The notes beneath the pieces are model-generated. The model did no database searches, was not told the DNA's origin, and saw only the letters and a program-made list of their open reading frames with translations. Shown one piece after another: positions 41,946 to 51,404 of a DNA stretch of 64,000 nucleotides. Made by a program: the position numbers and the translations under genes. This stretch comes from Nocardia camponoti (GTDB lineage Bacteria > Actinomycetota > Actinomycetes > Mycobacteriales > Mycobacteriaceae): assembly GCF_014646135.1 (NCBI RefSeq), contig NZ_BMMW01000001.1, positions 203,570 to 267,569 of the forward strand. The letters are read 5' to 3'. Within the stretch, counting starts at the first letter, position 1. Each line of letters starts with the position of its first letter.

Positions 41946-42809
41946 ATGGCCGCCGAATACACCCGGCCCGCGCTACGTCCGGTCCGCGTGATCGCGGCGG
42001 CGACGAGCGGCCCGTGGCGCGCCAATCAGCGGCTCGGGCACCAGGCCATCGTGTTCTTCCAAGCGCTGCTCGCGGTGCCGTTCACACTGCGCCACTACCG
42101 CAAAGAAGTCGGTCGGCTTATCGCCGATGTGGGGTGGGGCAACGGGTCGCTCATCGTCGGCGGCGGCACGGTTGGCGTGGTGATCGTGCTCTGCGCGTTC
42201 GGCGGCATCACCGTCGGTGTTGAGTCCTACACCGCGCTGAACATGCTGACGATGGGCCCGCTGACCGGCGCGATCTCCGGTTTCGCCACCACACGCGAGA
42301 TCGCGCCGATCCTCGGCACTCTCGCGTTCGCCATCCAATCGGGCTGCCGATTCACCGCGCAACTTGGGTCGATGCGCATCGCCGAAGAAATCGACGCGCT
42401 CGAATCCATCGCGATCCGCCCGCTGCCCTACCTGGTGACCACCCGCATGATCGCCGCGACCGTCACGATCGTCCCGCTCTACACCGTTGGGCTCGCGGTC
42501 GCTTACCTGTCAACCAAGGTCGCCGTGCTTGTGCTCGGCGGCACCACCGTTGGCACCTACGACCACTATTTCTTCCAGTTTCTGATCGGGGGCGACGTGT
42601 TCTTCTCCCTGCTCAAAGTGGTGATCTTCGTGCTGATCGCCGCGTTCATCCAGTGCTACTACGGCTTCACCGCGACCGGCGGTCCCGAAGGGGTCGGCGT
42701 GGCGGCGGGGCGCGCGATCAAGATGGTCATCGTCGTGATGGTGTTCACGAATCTTTTTCTCACGCTTGCCATTTGGGGAATTGATCCGGGCATTCGGATT
42801 TCGGGGTAA
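41946..42809 (+). CDS. yrbEB: YrbE-type MlaE-family permease B
   Basis: 287 residues from ATG 41946, one base after the previous stop; a longer frame begins inside yrbEA but is not supported. Same fold as the A subunit: VGVESYTALNMLTMGPLTGAISG, EEIDALESIAIRPLPYLVTTRM and GPEGVGVAAGRAIKMVIV. The A and B subunits form the heterodimeric permease. Five nt separate it from mceA. Confidence 0.95.
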   Translation: MAAEYTRPALRPVRVIAAATSGPWRANQRLGHQAIVFFQALLAVPFTLRHYRKEVGRLIADVGWGNGSLIVGGGTVGVVIVLCAFGGITVGVESYTALNMLTMGPLTGAISGFATTREIAPILGTLAFAIQSGCRFTAQLGSMRIAEEIDALESIAIRPLPYLVTTRMIAATVTIVPLYTVGLAVAYLSTKVAVLVLGGTTVGTYDHYFFQFLIGGDVFFSLLKVVIFVLIAAFIQCYYGFTATGGPEGVGVAAGRAIKMVIVVMVFTNLFLTLAIWGIDPGIRISG

Positions 42810-42814
42810 GTCGC

Positions 42815-44251
42815 ATGATTTTGGATCTCAGTGGACGCGGGCCAAGGCCGTATCAGCTCGCCCTCGCTGGCATCGCGGTGATCACGACCCTGGTCACGGC
42901 GCTGTATTTGCTGGCGTTGCGCTACAACGGCGAGTTCGATGCGAAGGTCGTCGTCGCGGCCGACCTCACCAGCACCGGCGACGGACTCCCCGCGCGCGCC
43001 GACGTGAAATACCGTGGCATGCTCGTCGGCGCGGTGAGCTCGGTCGACATGGCGGCGAAGGGCGCGCGCCAGCATGCGACATTCGAACTCAAACCCGTTG
43101 CTGCCGCGACGATTCCGGACACCGTCACCGTTCGGGTGGTGCCCGACAACATCTTCGGCGTTTCCTCAATCCAACTCGTTGACAACGGTGAATCGCCCCG
43201 CCACCTACGTGACGGGGTGACCCTGCGCGAAGACACCAGCGCCGCGACGATTCAACTCCAAACCACCTTGACCACCCTGCGTGATGTCCTCGACAAAATC
43301 CAGCCCGAAAAGCTCGGTCGCGTTCTCGCCACATTGGCCGCCGCCCTTGATCCCAGCGCGCGCGTTCCCGGGTCGACGGTCGACCGACTCGACACCTGGC
43401 TCACCACCATCCACCACACCCCGGGCATTGGTGATCTGCTCGGCGACTTCGGTAAGGCCGCGACTGCGTTGAGCCAGTCGGCGCCGGAACTGGTTGGGGT
43501 GCTGAGTGACTCGGTGACGACGGCGCGCACGCTCACCGAAAAGCGCGCGCAACTGGTTGCGCTGCTTACGCAGGGGACATCGACTATCGATGCGGTCAAC
43601 GCCCTGTTCGCCGCGAACCCGAATTCAGGCAAGGAGTTGACGGCGGGATTGGATGTATTGCTTGGCGGGATCGCGAAAGACCCTGGGACCCTGCGGTCGA
43701 CAGCGGTGAACCTCAACGCGTCGCTGCGAAAACTGCAGCAGGTCTTCAACTTTGGTCCGCACAAGCAGATGACGTGGCGGATGGACGTGAGTTTCACGCC
43801 GTTCCAGCAGTACACAGCGAAGGATTGCCCGAGTTACGGAGCGCAGGTTGGACCGCGCTGTGGTGGGCCGAGCATCCCGGAAGTTGCGCCACCGCAAGAG
43901 TTTCCGGTGCAGCAGTTGCCTCAGCGGCTTGACGCTGCGGGACCATTGCCGACCGCGCCGGTGCCGCCCATCCCTGGTATCCCCACCCCCGCGCTGCCGT
44001 CGATTCCCAGCTTGCCGACCATCCCCGGCCTCCCCACGATCCCCGGCCTTCCGCTAATCCCGGGCATCACCGCCCCCGCCGCCGCGCAAGACCCCGCACC
44101 CACCGCGACGCAGCCCACCCGACTAACCGGCGTCGCCGCCATATCCGCACTCGTCGGCGGCCGACCAACCGTCACCCAACTGCTCCTGCTCGGCTCAGTC
44201 CTAGGCGCCACGCCCATCGTCCCGGACGTCGAAGGCGGTGTCGCACAATGA
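42815..44251 (+). CDS. mceA: MceA lipid-binding protein with Pro-rich tail
   Basis: 478 residues. One membrane anchor (about 16-37) is followed by the MCE domain, FDAKVVVAADLTSTGDGLPARADVKYRGMLVGAV, and by the helical region that assembles the hexameric tunnel. The C-terminal ~90 residues are a run of short Pro-Gly-Ile/Leu repeats (IPGIPTPALPSIPSLP, LPTIPGLP), typical of the first protein in such operons and probably reaching into the cell wall. It overlaps mceB by 4 nt. The specific operon number cannot be set from sequence. Confidence 0.95.
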   Translation: MILDLSGRGPRPYQLALAGIAVITTLVTALYLLALRYNGEFDAKVVVAADLTSTGDGLPARADVKYRGMLVGAVSSVDMAAKGARQHATFELKPVAAATIPDTVTVRVVPDNIFGVSSIQLVDNGESPRHLRDGVTLREDTSAATIQLQTTLTTLRDVLDKIQPEKLGRVLATLAAALDPSARVPGSTVDRLDTWLTTIHHTPGIGDLLGDFGKAATALSQSAPELVGVLSDSVTTARTLTEKRAQLVALLTQGTSTIDAVNALFAANPNSGKELTAGLDVLLGGIAKDPGTLRSTAVNLNASLRKLQQVFNFGPHKQMTWRMDVSFTPFQQYTAKDCPSYGAQVGPRCGGPSIPEVAPPQEFPVQQLPQRLDAAGPLPTAPVPPIPGIPTPALPSIPSLPTIPGLPTIPGLPLIPGITAPAAAQDPAPTATQPTRLTGVAAISALVGGRPTVTQLLLLGSVLGATPIVPDVEGGVAQ

Positions 44252-45270
44252 AATCCGCCAAAGCACTCATCGGCTTCACCCTCTTCGCCGTAGTCGCCAC
44301 CGTCCTGACCTACACCATCTGGTCAACCCTCCAACGCACCGTCCCCGGCCCAACCGCCACTTACTCGGCCGTCTTCACCGACGTCCTCGGCCTAAGAGTT
44401 GGCGACGACGTGCGCATGGCAGGCGTCCGGGTCGGGCGCGTCGACAAAATCGACTTCACCACCGACTACGCCGCACAGGTCGACTTCCATATCCAAGATC
44501 GCCAGCACCTCACGACCACAACCAAAGCCCTTGTGCGCTACCAGAATTTGATCGGTCAGCGCTATGTCGCTCTAGCACCCGGCGCGACTGCGGGCACGGT
44601 CATTCCCCCCGGCACCCAGATCCCCCTCGAACGCACCGAACCGTCCTTCGACGTGTCAACGCTGCTCTCCGGGTTCGAGCCACTGTTCAGCGTGCTGCAA
44701 CCCGACCAAATCAACTCACTGTCCGAGACGCTGATCCAGGCGTTGCAGGGCAACGACATCTCGCTCGCCGCACTGATCACCCAGGCCGCGCAGCTCGCAT
44801 CAACCTTCGGTGAGCGCGACCAAATCATCGGCGATGTGCTGAGCAACCTCAGTGTGGTGATGGCCGGATTAGCAAGGCGCAGCGGCGAATTGGAGACCCT
44901 GATCACGCAAACGCGCAGCTTGATGGACGGCCTCTACGCCCAGGGTCACGAGCTTGGCCGTTCCGTGGAACGAATAGCGGGAACGACCGACGCGCTGGTC
45001 TCGTTGATCGGCACCGTCAAGCCCAGCATCGACGCCGCGCAAACCAACGCGACATCCGGAGTGCTGATGCTGCTCTACAACGGGGCCATGCTCGACCGCG
45101 CCGCCGTCGAATTACCGGACGTGCTCAACGGGATCGCCCGCTTCACCAGCTACGGCGCCTACGGCAACGCCTACTTCTGCAGGCTCGACATTTCACTCTG
45201 GGGCGTGCTGCTGCCCGAGGGCCTGTTCTCCCAAGTCGGTGGCAACGCGCAGTCAGGAGTGTGTCGATGA
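44248..45270 (+). CDS. mceB: MceB lipid-transport protein
   Basis: 340 residues. N-terminal hydrophobic segment (8-28), then MCE domain YSAVFTDVLGLRVGDDVRMAGVRVGRVD. A long helical region follows, ending NAYFCRLDISLWGVLLPEG and a C-terminal CR. ATGA overlap with mceA and with mceC; these overlaps make coordinated translation of the six subunits likely. Confidence 0.95.
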   Translation: MKSAKALIGFTLFAVVATVLTYTIWSTLQRTVPGPTATYSAVFTDVLGLRVGDDVRMAGVRVGRVDKIDFTTDYAAQVDFHIQDRQHLTTTTKALVRYQNLIGQRYVALAPGATAGTVIPPGTQIPLERTEPSFDVSTLLSGFEPLFSVLQPDQINSLSETLIQALQGNDISLAALITQAAQLASTFGERDQIIGDVLSNLSVVMAGLARRSGELETLITQTRSLMDGLYAQGHELGRSVERIAGTTDALVSLIGTVKPSIDAAQTNATSGVLMLLYNGAMLDRAAVELPDVLNGIARFTSYGAYGNAYFCRLDISLWGVLLPEGLFSQVGGNAQSGVCR

Positions 45271-46271
45271 TCGGGCCACAATTCCTTCGCGACAACCGCC
45301 ATCTGCGGCTCGGTCTCACCGCTGGCCTCGCCGTGGCGCTGCTGCTCGGCGGCTCAACTCTGTTGTCCCAGTTGCGATTAGGTGATCGCACCATTCACGC
45401 TGAGTTCGCGCAGTCGGCCGGAATCAGGGCGGGCGCGTCGGTCGACATCGCCGGCATCGAAGTTGGCGCGGTCCAGTCGGTCAAGCTCGTCAACGACCGC
45501 GTCGACCTGTCCTTGCGCATCCGCCGCGACATCAAGCTGGGCCCCGACGCACGCGCGGCCATCAAACTATCGACCATCCTCGGCCGACTACACATTGACT
45601 TGCAGCCTGGCAAGGGAAAAGGCTTGCCCGGCAATAGGATTGCGCTCGCCAACACCTCGGTTCCCTACAATCTCAGCAAGGTCATCCAGGACCCGAAATA
45701 CAGCTCCTCATTCGAGCGAATCGAGCGCATCGACCCAACCAAATTGCGCGGCGCACTCGACGTGCTCAACAAACAGCTCGGCGACTCGCCCGCGATGGCC
45801 GTTCAAGCCCTCAACAGCATCGGCGCGCTGGCCCAGGTGATCAACAGCAGGCGCGACGAGGTCGACACGCTGCTCAAGAGTATGGATCAGGTCGCCCAAC
45901 TCGCCTCGGACAACCGCAACAGCGTGCTCGTCCTGCTCACTAGGGGAGAAGCGATCGGGGCCGCGGTGCAAAAACGGCAAACGCTGCTGACTCAGCTACT
46001 CAACAATGTCGCGGAAATGTCAAAACTGCTGCGCGACATGGGCATTGATAACAATGACCAGCTCGGCCCGCTAATCCACAATCTCAACACGATGGCCGAC
46101 GGGCTCACCAAAAACAAGGCGAACCTCGACCGACTCTACGAAATCGCACCAGTCACCATGCGGCAGTTCAACAACGTGGTTGGCAACGGCCCCTACGGCG
46201 ACGTGTGGGCGCCGTGGATCTTCCCCGACAACTGGCTATGTTTCGCCCAAGCTGTGCAGGGGTGCAAGTGA
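45267..46271 (+). CDS. mceC: MceC lipid-transport protein
   Basis: 334 residues from ATG 45267, overlapping the mceB stop; a GTG two codons earlier is also open. Anchor segment about 17-36, MCE domain IHAEFAQSAGIRAGASVDIAGIEVGAV, helical region, and C-terminal block NNVVGNGPYGDVWAPWIFPDNWLCF ending in a Cys-containing tail. The gene is shorter than many MceC proteins and lacks a Pro-rich end. Confidence 0.94.
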   Translation: MIGPQFLRDNRHLRLGLTAGLAVALLLGGSTLLSQLRLGDRTIHAEFAQSAGIRAGASVDIAGIEVGAVQSVKLVNDRVDLSLRIRRDIKLGPDARAAIKLSTILGRLHIDLQPGKGKGLPGNRIALANTSVPYNLSKVIQDPKYSSSFERIERIDPTKLRGALDVLNKQLGDSPAMAVQALNSIGALAQVINSRRDEVDTLLKSMDQVAQLASDNRNSVLVLLTRGEAIGAAVQKRQTLLTQLLNNVAEMSKLLRDMGIDNNDQLGPLIHNLNTMADGLTKNKANLDRLYEIAPVTMRQFNNVVGNGPYGDVWAPWIFPDNWLCFAQAVQGCK

Positions 46272-47356
46272 TGACGATGCGTCGGAAAAGCAAGCTCGCC
46301 GCCGTCTGTTTCACGGTGCTCACGATCGCCAGCTGCGCGCTGCTACCAAGCAGCATCGCGGGGCTCGGCGACCGCAAAACGATCACCGCCGACTTCGAGA
46401 ATGTCGCGGGAATGTATGCGGGGAACGAGGTTTCGGTGCTCGGCGTCCCAGTTGGCGTCGTCGATTCGGTTACCCCGCGCGGTGGTTATGTCGAAGTGGT
46501 GATGTCGATCGACAGCGGCGTCCGCGTCCCCGCCGACGCGATGGCGGCGCTGGTCTCGCCACAGCTCATCACCAACCGGCACGTTGAGCTAGCCCCGGCC
46601 TACTCCGGCTCTGGTCCCGAACTTGCCGACGGTGCGCATATTCCGTTGGCACGCACCAGAACTCCCGTCGAACTCGACCGCATCCTCGCCACCTTCGACC
46701 AACTCGGCCAAGCGCTCAAAGGCGACAGGGCGTCCGGGCCGATGGCGAGCCGAGTGCTGTTCCCGCTGCTAGACGGCAACGGTGACCGACTGCGCACCAT
46801 CCTCGACCAGTTGTCCGGCGCGTTCGAAGTGACGCTGGCGAACAAAGACCAAATCTCCAACACGGTCATCAAACTCGGCGAAATCACCCAGGTGATCGCC
46901 GAAAACGACCAAACCGTGCGCGATTTCAGCGGACGGCTCACCGAACTCATCGCGCTGTTCGCGCAACAGTCACCCGGACTGCAAGCGGTGCTCGCCCAAC
47001 TTGAGACCTTCGTCGCCAATACCTCGGCCGTTGTCGGGCAAAACCAGGACCAACTCGCGGGCGCGATCACCAAGTTCATCGCGATTGCCACCCAAATGCG
47101 TTCCAACGCACGCAATCTCACCGAGATCGTCGACGTTGGTCCGCTGCTGTTCCAGAACGTCGACAACGCGATGAGCCGCGACCGGCAAGCGCTGCGCCTG
47201 CATGGACTCCTCGATAAGGCCGTGCTCGACGGCGAGGCGCTTTCGCTTTTCTGCGAGCGAGTTCAACTGAGACTCGACGGGTGTCGCACCGGCAAAATCG
47301 CCGACATGGGACCGGATTTCGGGCTCACCGCAGCACTGTTGGGACTGACGAAATGA
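46271..47356 (+). CDS. mceD: MceD lipid-transport protein with possible lipobox
   Basis: 361 residues from ATG 46271, which overlaps the mceC stop by one base. The N-terminus reads MTMRRKSKLAAVCFTVLTIASC; IASC at 19-22 would pass as a lipobox, which is unusual, since in Mce operons the lipoprotein is normally MceE. The MCE domain is ITADFENVAGMYAGNEVSVLGVPVG. Long helical region with VLAQLETFVANTSAVVGQN. Ends overlapping mceE by 4 nt. Confidence 0.93.
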   Translation: MTMRRKSKLAAVCFTVLTIASCALLPSSIAGLGDRKTITADFENVAGMYAGNEVSVLGVPVGVVDSVTPRGGYVEVVMSIDSGVRVPADAMAALVSPQLITNRHVELAPAYSGSGPELADGAHIPLARTRTPVELDRILATFDQLGQALKGDRASGPMASRVLFPLLDGNGDRLRTILDQLSGAFEVTLANKDQISNTVIKLGEITQVIAENDQTVRDFSGRLTELIALFAQQSPGLQAVLAQLETFVANTSAVVGQNQDQLAGAITKFIAIATQMRSNARNLTEIVDVGPLLFQNVDNAMSRDRQALRLHGLLDKAVLDGEALSLFCERVQLRLDGCRTGKIADMGPDFGLTAALLGLTK

Positions 47357-48429
47357 AACTTCGCGCGGTGCTCGCCGCTGCCTTGATCAGCAGTTCCTGC
47401 TCGATGAGCGTGGCCGAATTGCCGATGCCCGAGCCTGGCATCGGCGGACCCGGCTACCCCCTGCACGCCACCTTCCGTGACGCGCTCAACCTGCCCGACC
47501 GCGCGCACGTGAAGATCGGCGGCACCGACATCGGGGTGGTCACCGCCATCTCGACCACGTCGTTTCTCGCCGACGTTGAAATGCACATCCGCGCCGACAT
47601 CGAATTACCAAGGGGCACAACGGCGGAACTGCGCCAGGCGACACCGCTCGGTGACATCTTCGTCGCAATGACCCTGCCCAGCGCCGCCGAGGCTGGCCCC
47701 GCGCTGCGCGCTGGCGAGACCATCGGTGCAGACCACACCGCGTCGGCCGCGTCCGTCGAGCAGTTGATGATGTCGATTTCGATGTTGATCAACGGCGGCG
47801 GCGTCAACCAGGTCGCGCGGGTGACGTCCGAACTCGATTCGATCTTCGCGGGCAAGGCACCGCAGTTGCGGCACCTCGTCGGGGAGACGACGAGCGTGAT
47901 CACCGCGCTCAACCAGCGGACCGGCGACCTCGACGCGACACTGGCGGGATTGTCGGGCCTAACCGGTGAATTGGCAAGGCGCAAAACCGAATTGGGTGCT
48001 GTGGCGGATAGCTTCCCGCAGTTGATTGGGCTGTTCGCCGAGAACAACCAGGCGATGGTCGAGTTGATCACCAAGCTCGCGGTCACTACCGACGCGCTTG
48101 GCGATTTCGCCGCGACGAACGGTCCGCAGTTCGCCAGTCTGTTTCAGAGCGTCCAGAATTTGATGTCCGGGTTCGCGCAGATGGGCGATGACCTCACCGG
48201 CGCGCTCACCGGCTTGCATCAGCTCTATCCGAACCTCATGGACACCCTGCGTGGGCCGAATCTCGCTGTCGGAGCGATACTTTCGTATCTCGACATCGGC
48301 GCGATCACCGATCCAGCGGGAAGCCGGTGGCCGGAGGGGAGCGACGCTGGCGCGTTCGTCGGCAGCCTTACCCAGGTGCTCGCCAAGGTGCTTGGCCGAG
48401 TCGGCAGCCAACCGGCAGGTCCGCGATGA
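47353..48429 (+). CDS. mceE: MceE lipoprotein
   Basis: 358 residues. Lipobox ALISSSC near 10-16 marks it as the lipoprotein of the operon. The MCE domain is LHATFRDALNLPDRAHVKIGGTDIGVV. It begins within the mceD stop and ends overlapping mceF by 4 nt. It is expected to sit near the cell-wall end of the tunnel or tether the complex. Confidence 0.95.
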   Translation: MKLRAVLAAALISSSCSMSVAELPMPEPGIGGPGYPLHATFRDALNLPDRAHVKIGGTDIGVVTAISTTSFLADVEMHIRADIELPRGTTAELRQATPLGDIFVAMTLPSAAEAGPALRAGETIGADHTASAASVEQLMMSISMLINGGGVNQVARVTSELDSIFAGKAPQLRHLVGETTSVITALNQRTGDLDATLAGLSGLTGELARRKTELGAVADSFPQLIGLFAENNQAMVELITKLAVTTDALGDFAATNGPQFASLFQSVQNLMSGFAQMGDDLTGALTGLHQLYPNLMDTLRGPNLAVGAILSYLDIGAITDPAGSRWPEGSDAGAFVGSLTQVLAKVLGRVGSQPAGPR

Positions 48430-49610
48430 ACCCACCGCTGTGGCAATGGCTCGTCCGGCGACGGATCACCGTCGCCAACCTGGGCCTTGTTGTCGTGATG
48501 ATCCTGGGCAGCGCGTACCTGGGCGTCGCGGTTCTGCGGGTTGACCCGACGAAGACGCGGATGCACGTCACCGTCGAGTTGGCCACGTCGGGCGGCCTCA
48601 CGGTCAATAACGACGTCACCTATCGCGGGGTGCGGGTAGGTCGGGTCAGCGACGTGCGCGCTGAAGGGGACGGCGTTGTTGCGATCGCCGAAATCGACAG
48701 TGAGACAAGGATTCCGACGAGCGGAACGGTCTCGGTCGCGCGGTTGTCGGCGGCGGGGGAGCAGTACCTCGACTTTCGGCCCGAATCCGAGGCTGGACCG
48801 TATTTGCGCGACGGTGCCATTGTCGACCGGGCCCGTACCGCGGTGCCGGTGCCGATCCAGTCGGTGCTCGGCAACGTGAGCGCGCTGTTCGACGGGATGA
48901 ACCCCGATCGGCTCACGGTGATCGTCGACGGACTCGACAAGGCGCTCGCGGGCGGACCCGACAGTCTGCGCAACATGATCTCCGGGATGAGCCAGGCGAT
49001 GGCCGGACTCAGCGGCCTCCTCCCGCAGACTCAGCAACTCCTGCGCAATCTGGAAGTGATCGCGTCGACGACCGCGCACGCCCAACCCGACCTCGGCACG
49101 CTCACGCACGCGGGCAGCACCCTGTTTCGCCAGTTCAGTGCCGCCGACGCGGAAGTGCGTCGACTGCTTGAGCAGACACCGGGTCAGCTAGGCACGCTCG
49201 GTGGATTTATTTCCACCACCCAGGACCCGATCACCGATTTGGTCACGAACTTCGTCGCGATCACCCGCGCTGCCAAGTTGCGTCAGCCCGCGCTCGAAGC
49301 GCTGTTCCCGTCGATGAGTCGCTTCGCCGACGCGCTCGGCGTCCCCGCCCACGACAACGCGTACTTCACCCTCGTCGACCCGTGGCCGCGCCCGACCTGC
49401 GATTACGACACGATCCCCGTCGCGCCCGCTGTCCCAACCACCGACACCCGGGTTCGCCTTTACAACTACTGCGTCACCGACAATCCCGCGCTGCAAGTTC
49501 GCGGCTCGGCGAACGCGCCCCGACCCGCCGGTCCCGACAATGGCGCTGGTCCGCCGCCCGGGGTCACCGGCAACGAACTGTCCCAGCCCGCGGTACCCGC
49601 ACCCCGATAA
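48426..49610 (+). CDS. mceF: MceF lipid-transport protein
   Basis: 394 residues. Anchor segment about 17-37, MCE domain VTVELATSGGLTVNNDVTYRGVRVGRVS, helical region LLRNLEVIASTTAHAQPDL and a Pro-rich disordered C-terminus (ANAPRPAGPDNGAGPPPG). Last subunit of the hexamer. Eight nt separate it from the accessory gene. Confidence 0.95.
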   Translation: MNPPLWQWLVRRRITVANLGLVVVMILGSAYLGVAVLRVDPTKTRMHVTVELATSGGLTVNNDVTYRGVRVGRVSDVRAEGDGVVAIAEIDSETRIPTSGTVSVARLSAAGEQYLDFRPESEAGPYLRDGAIVDRARTAVPVPIQSVLGNVSALFDGMNPDRLTVIVDGLDKALAGGPDSLRNMISGMSQAMAGLSGLLPQTQQLLRNLEVIASTTAHAQPDLGTLTHAGSTLFRQFSAADAEVRRLLEQTPGQLGTLGGFISTTQDPITDLVTNFVAITRAAKLRQPALEALFPSMSRFADALGVPAHDNAYFTLVDPWPRPTCDYDTIPVAPAVPTTDTRVRLYNYCVTDNPALQVRGSANAPRPAGPDNGAGPPPGVTGNELSQPAVPAPR

Positions 49611-49618
49611 GGACTGTC

Positions 49619-50134
49619 ATGAACGACGAAACCGCACGGAAGAAACTCGCCATTCGAAGCGCGATCGCCGTCGTGCTCGGCTCTTCGATCGCGGCATCGG
49701 TGTTCTTCTTCGTCCAAAACAGCAATACCCAGGACCTCCTCACCGCCGAGCGGGAAGCGCGGGAGGCGGCCTGCCGCTACGCGCCGGTGCTCGCCGACTA
49801 CGACAGCAAACACCTCGACACCTACTTCACCGCCGTGCTCGACGGCGCGACCGGCGACTGGAAGAAACAGTTCAGCTCGACGAGCACCGAGCTGCGCGAC
49901 GTTCTCGTGCACGGCGCGGTGACGTCCAAGGTCACCGATACCCAATGCGCGATCCGCACCGCCGACACCGAATCCGCCGAGGCGATCGTGGTCATCGGCC
50001 AGACCATCAGCAGCGTCGGCACCGACAACAAACCCAAACCCGGGCAGCTGTCGATGGTGTTGCATCTGCGCAAAGTCGATGACAAGTGGCTCGTCGACAA
50101 GCTGAACTCGCCACTGGCAACGCCGGCACCGTGA
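49619..50134 (+). CDS. Mce-associated membrane protein
   Basis: 171 residues from ATG 49619. One membrane helix (about 13-30) is followed by the Mam domain, EAACRYAPVLADYDSKHLDTYFTAVLDGATGDWKKQFSSTSTELR and LSMVLHLRKVDDKWLVDKL. Such proteins stabilise Mce complexes. Operons of this kind usually have two or more; only one is present here. Confidence 0.9.
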   Translation: MNDETARKKLAIRSAIAVVLGSSIAASVFFFVQNSNTQDLLTAEREAREAACRYAPVLADYDSKHLDTYFTAVLDGATGDWKKQFSSTSTELRDVLVHGAVTSKVTDTQCAIRTADTESAEAIVVIGQTISSVGTDNKPKPGQLSMVLHLRKVDDKWLVDKLNSPLATPAP

Positions 50135-50186
50135 CCGCATCCGCCCAGCTACCGGCCCGCACGCCGCGATACCATGACAACCGAGC

Positions 50187-51404
50187 ATGACCACACAGAC
50201 AAATCCCCCGAGTACGACCGTGCCGCAACGTGAAGTAAGGCGCAGGCCGAAGAACCGGCGAGCCCAAATCGCGGCGGAGTCGGCGGCAGCGTTCGCCGCG
50301 AACGGCTACCACGGCGTGAGCATGGACGACATCGCCAAGCGACTCGGCATCAGTTCAACCGCGCTCTACCGCCACTTCCCGAACAAATACGCGCTGTTCC
50401 GGGAAGAATTGTTGCGTTTGTCGGGGCTCATCGCGGGCACGACCGCGCTGGCGGAGGCCGACGGGTCACCGCGTGAGCGCATCGACCAGCTACTTGATGC
50501 GGTGATCGCGATGACGATCGCCAATCGCGCGACCGTCCGGTTGACCCGCTGGGAACGCCGATACCTTGAGCCCGACGACTACCACCAGCTCATCGAAGAG
50601 CTAACCGGACCGATCCGCCTCATGCGCGCGCTGGTCGCCCAGGTTCGCCCCGAACTCAGCGGACACGACCGCGCTGTTCGTGCGGTCGCTATCTTCGCGC
50701 TTACCAGCAGCATTGGTGATCACCACGTGAAGGTCTCCTCGGAAGTCCTTGCGCCGCTGCTGCATTCGGCGAGTTGGGCCATCATCGACGCCGACCTGAC
50801 AACGCCGGAAAGCGCGACCCCCGAAATTAGCGAAACTAGTAGCGACGCACCACTTTTCCGACAGGAGCAGTTGCTGCGCGCGGCGGTCACCCTCTTCCAC
50901 GAACGGGGCTACCCGAACGTCAGCATGGAAGATATCGCTGGCGCGGCGAACCTGGTCGCGGCGTCGGCGGTGTATCGGTACTACCGGGGCAAGAGCGACC
51001 TGCTCGCGACCGCGTTCCGCCGGGCGGCCGAGCGGGCGTCAGCCGCGATCACCGCCGCGACGTCGACCGAACGCCCGCCCGAAGCCGCCCTCGCCGAGCT
51101 GATCGACGGCTACGTTCGCGACTGCTTCGCCGAACGCGCGTTGACCTTCGTCTATTACACCGAGTTCGGCAACGTCGACGCCGCCGACCAGGTCACGTTG
51201 CGGCAGATGCAGCAAGCGGTCGTCACCGAGTGGGCCGCGCTTGTCGTCAAAGCACGGCCGGAACTGACGATGAGCGAGGCTCGCGTGCTCGTACATGCCT
51301 GTTTCAGCCTCGTCGTCGACCTCGGTTGGATCTTCAGAGACACCGGAATCTGCAAGCGGGGCAAGGTCATTCGCATCCTTGAAGCAGTCGCCTACAGGCC
51401 GTAG
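50187..51404 (+). CDS. Tandem TetR-family regulator (two TetR domains)
   Basis: 405 residues with two DNA-binding heads: residues ~24-70 (AAAFAANGYHGVSMDDIAKR, STALYRHFPNKYALF) and ~230-280 (AVTLFHERGYPNVSMEDIAG, ASAVYRYYRGKSDLLATAFR). Each is followed by its ligand-type helical part. Double TetR proteins of this length regulate acyl-CoA metabolism genes in actinobacteria. It lies next to two acyl-CoA dehydrogenases and ends convergent with the first, overlapping it by 13 bp. The tandem 21-bp repeats at 52588-52629 are a suitable target. Confidence 0.9.
   Translation: MTTQTNPPSTTVPQREVRRRPKNRRAQIAAESAAAFAANGYHGVSMDDIAKRLGISSTALYRHFPNKYALFREELLRLSGLIAGTTALAEADGSPRERIDQLLDAVIAMTIANRATVRLTRWERRYLEPDDYHQLIEELTGPIRLMRALVAQVRPELSGHDRAVRAVAIFALTSSIGDHHVKVSSEVLAPLLHSASWAIIDADLTTPESATPEISETSSDAPLFRQEQLLRAAVTLFHERGYPNVSMEDIAGAANLVAASAVYRYYRGKSDLLATAFRRAAERASAAITAATSTERPPEAALAELIDGYVRDCFAERALTFVYYTEFGNVDAADQVTLRQMQQAVVTEWAALVVKARPELTMSEARVLVHACFSLVVDLGWIFRDTGICKRGKVIRILEAVAYRP

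Noticed and set aside
41102..50134. The mce operon as something new
   Set aside because: Gene order and domains are the ordinary actinobacterial yrbE/mce arrangement; only details (MceD lipobox, single accessory gene) are worth noting.
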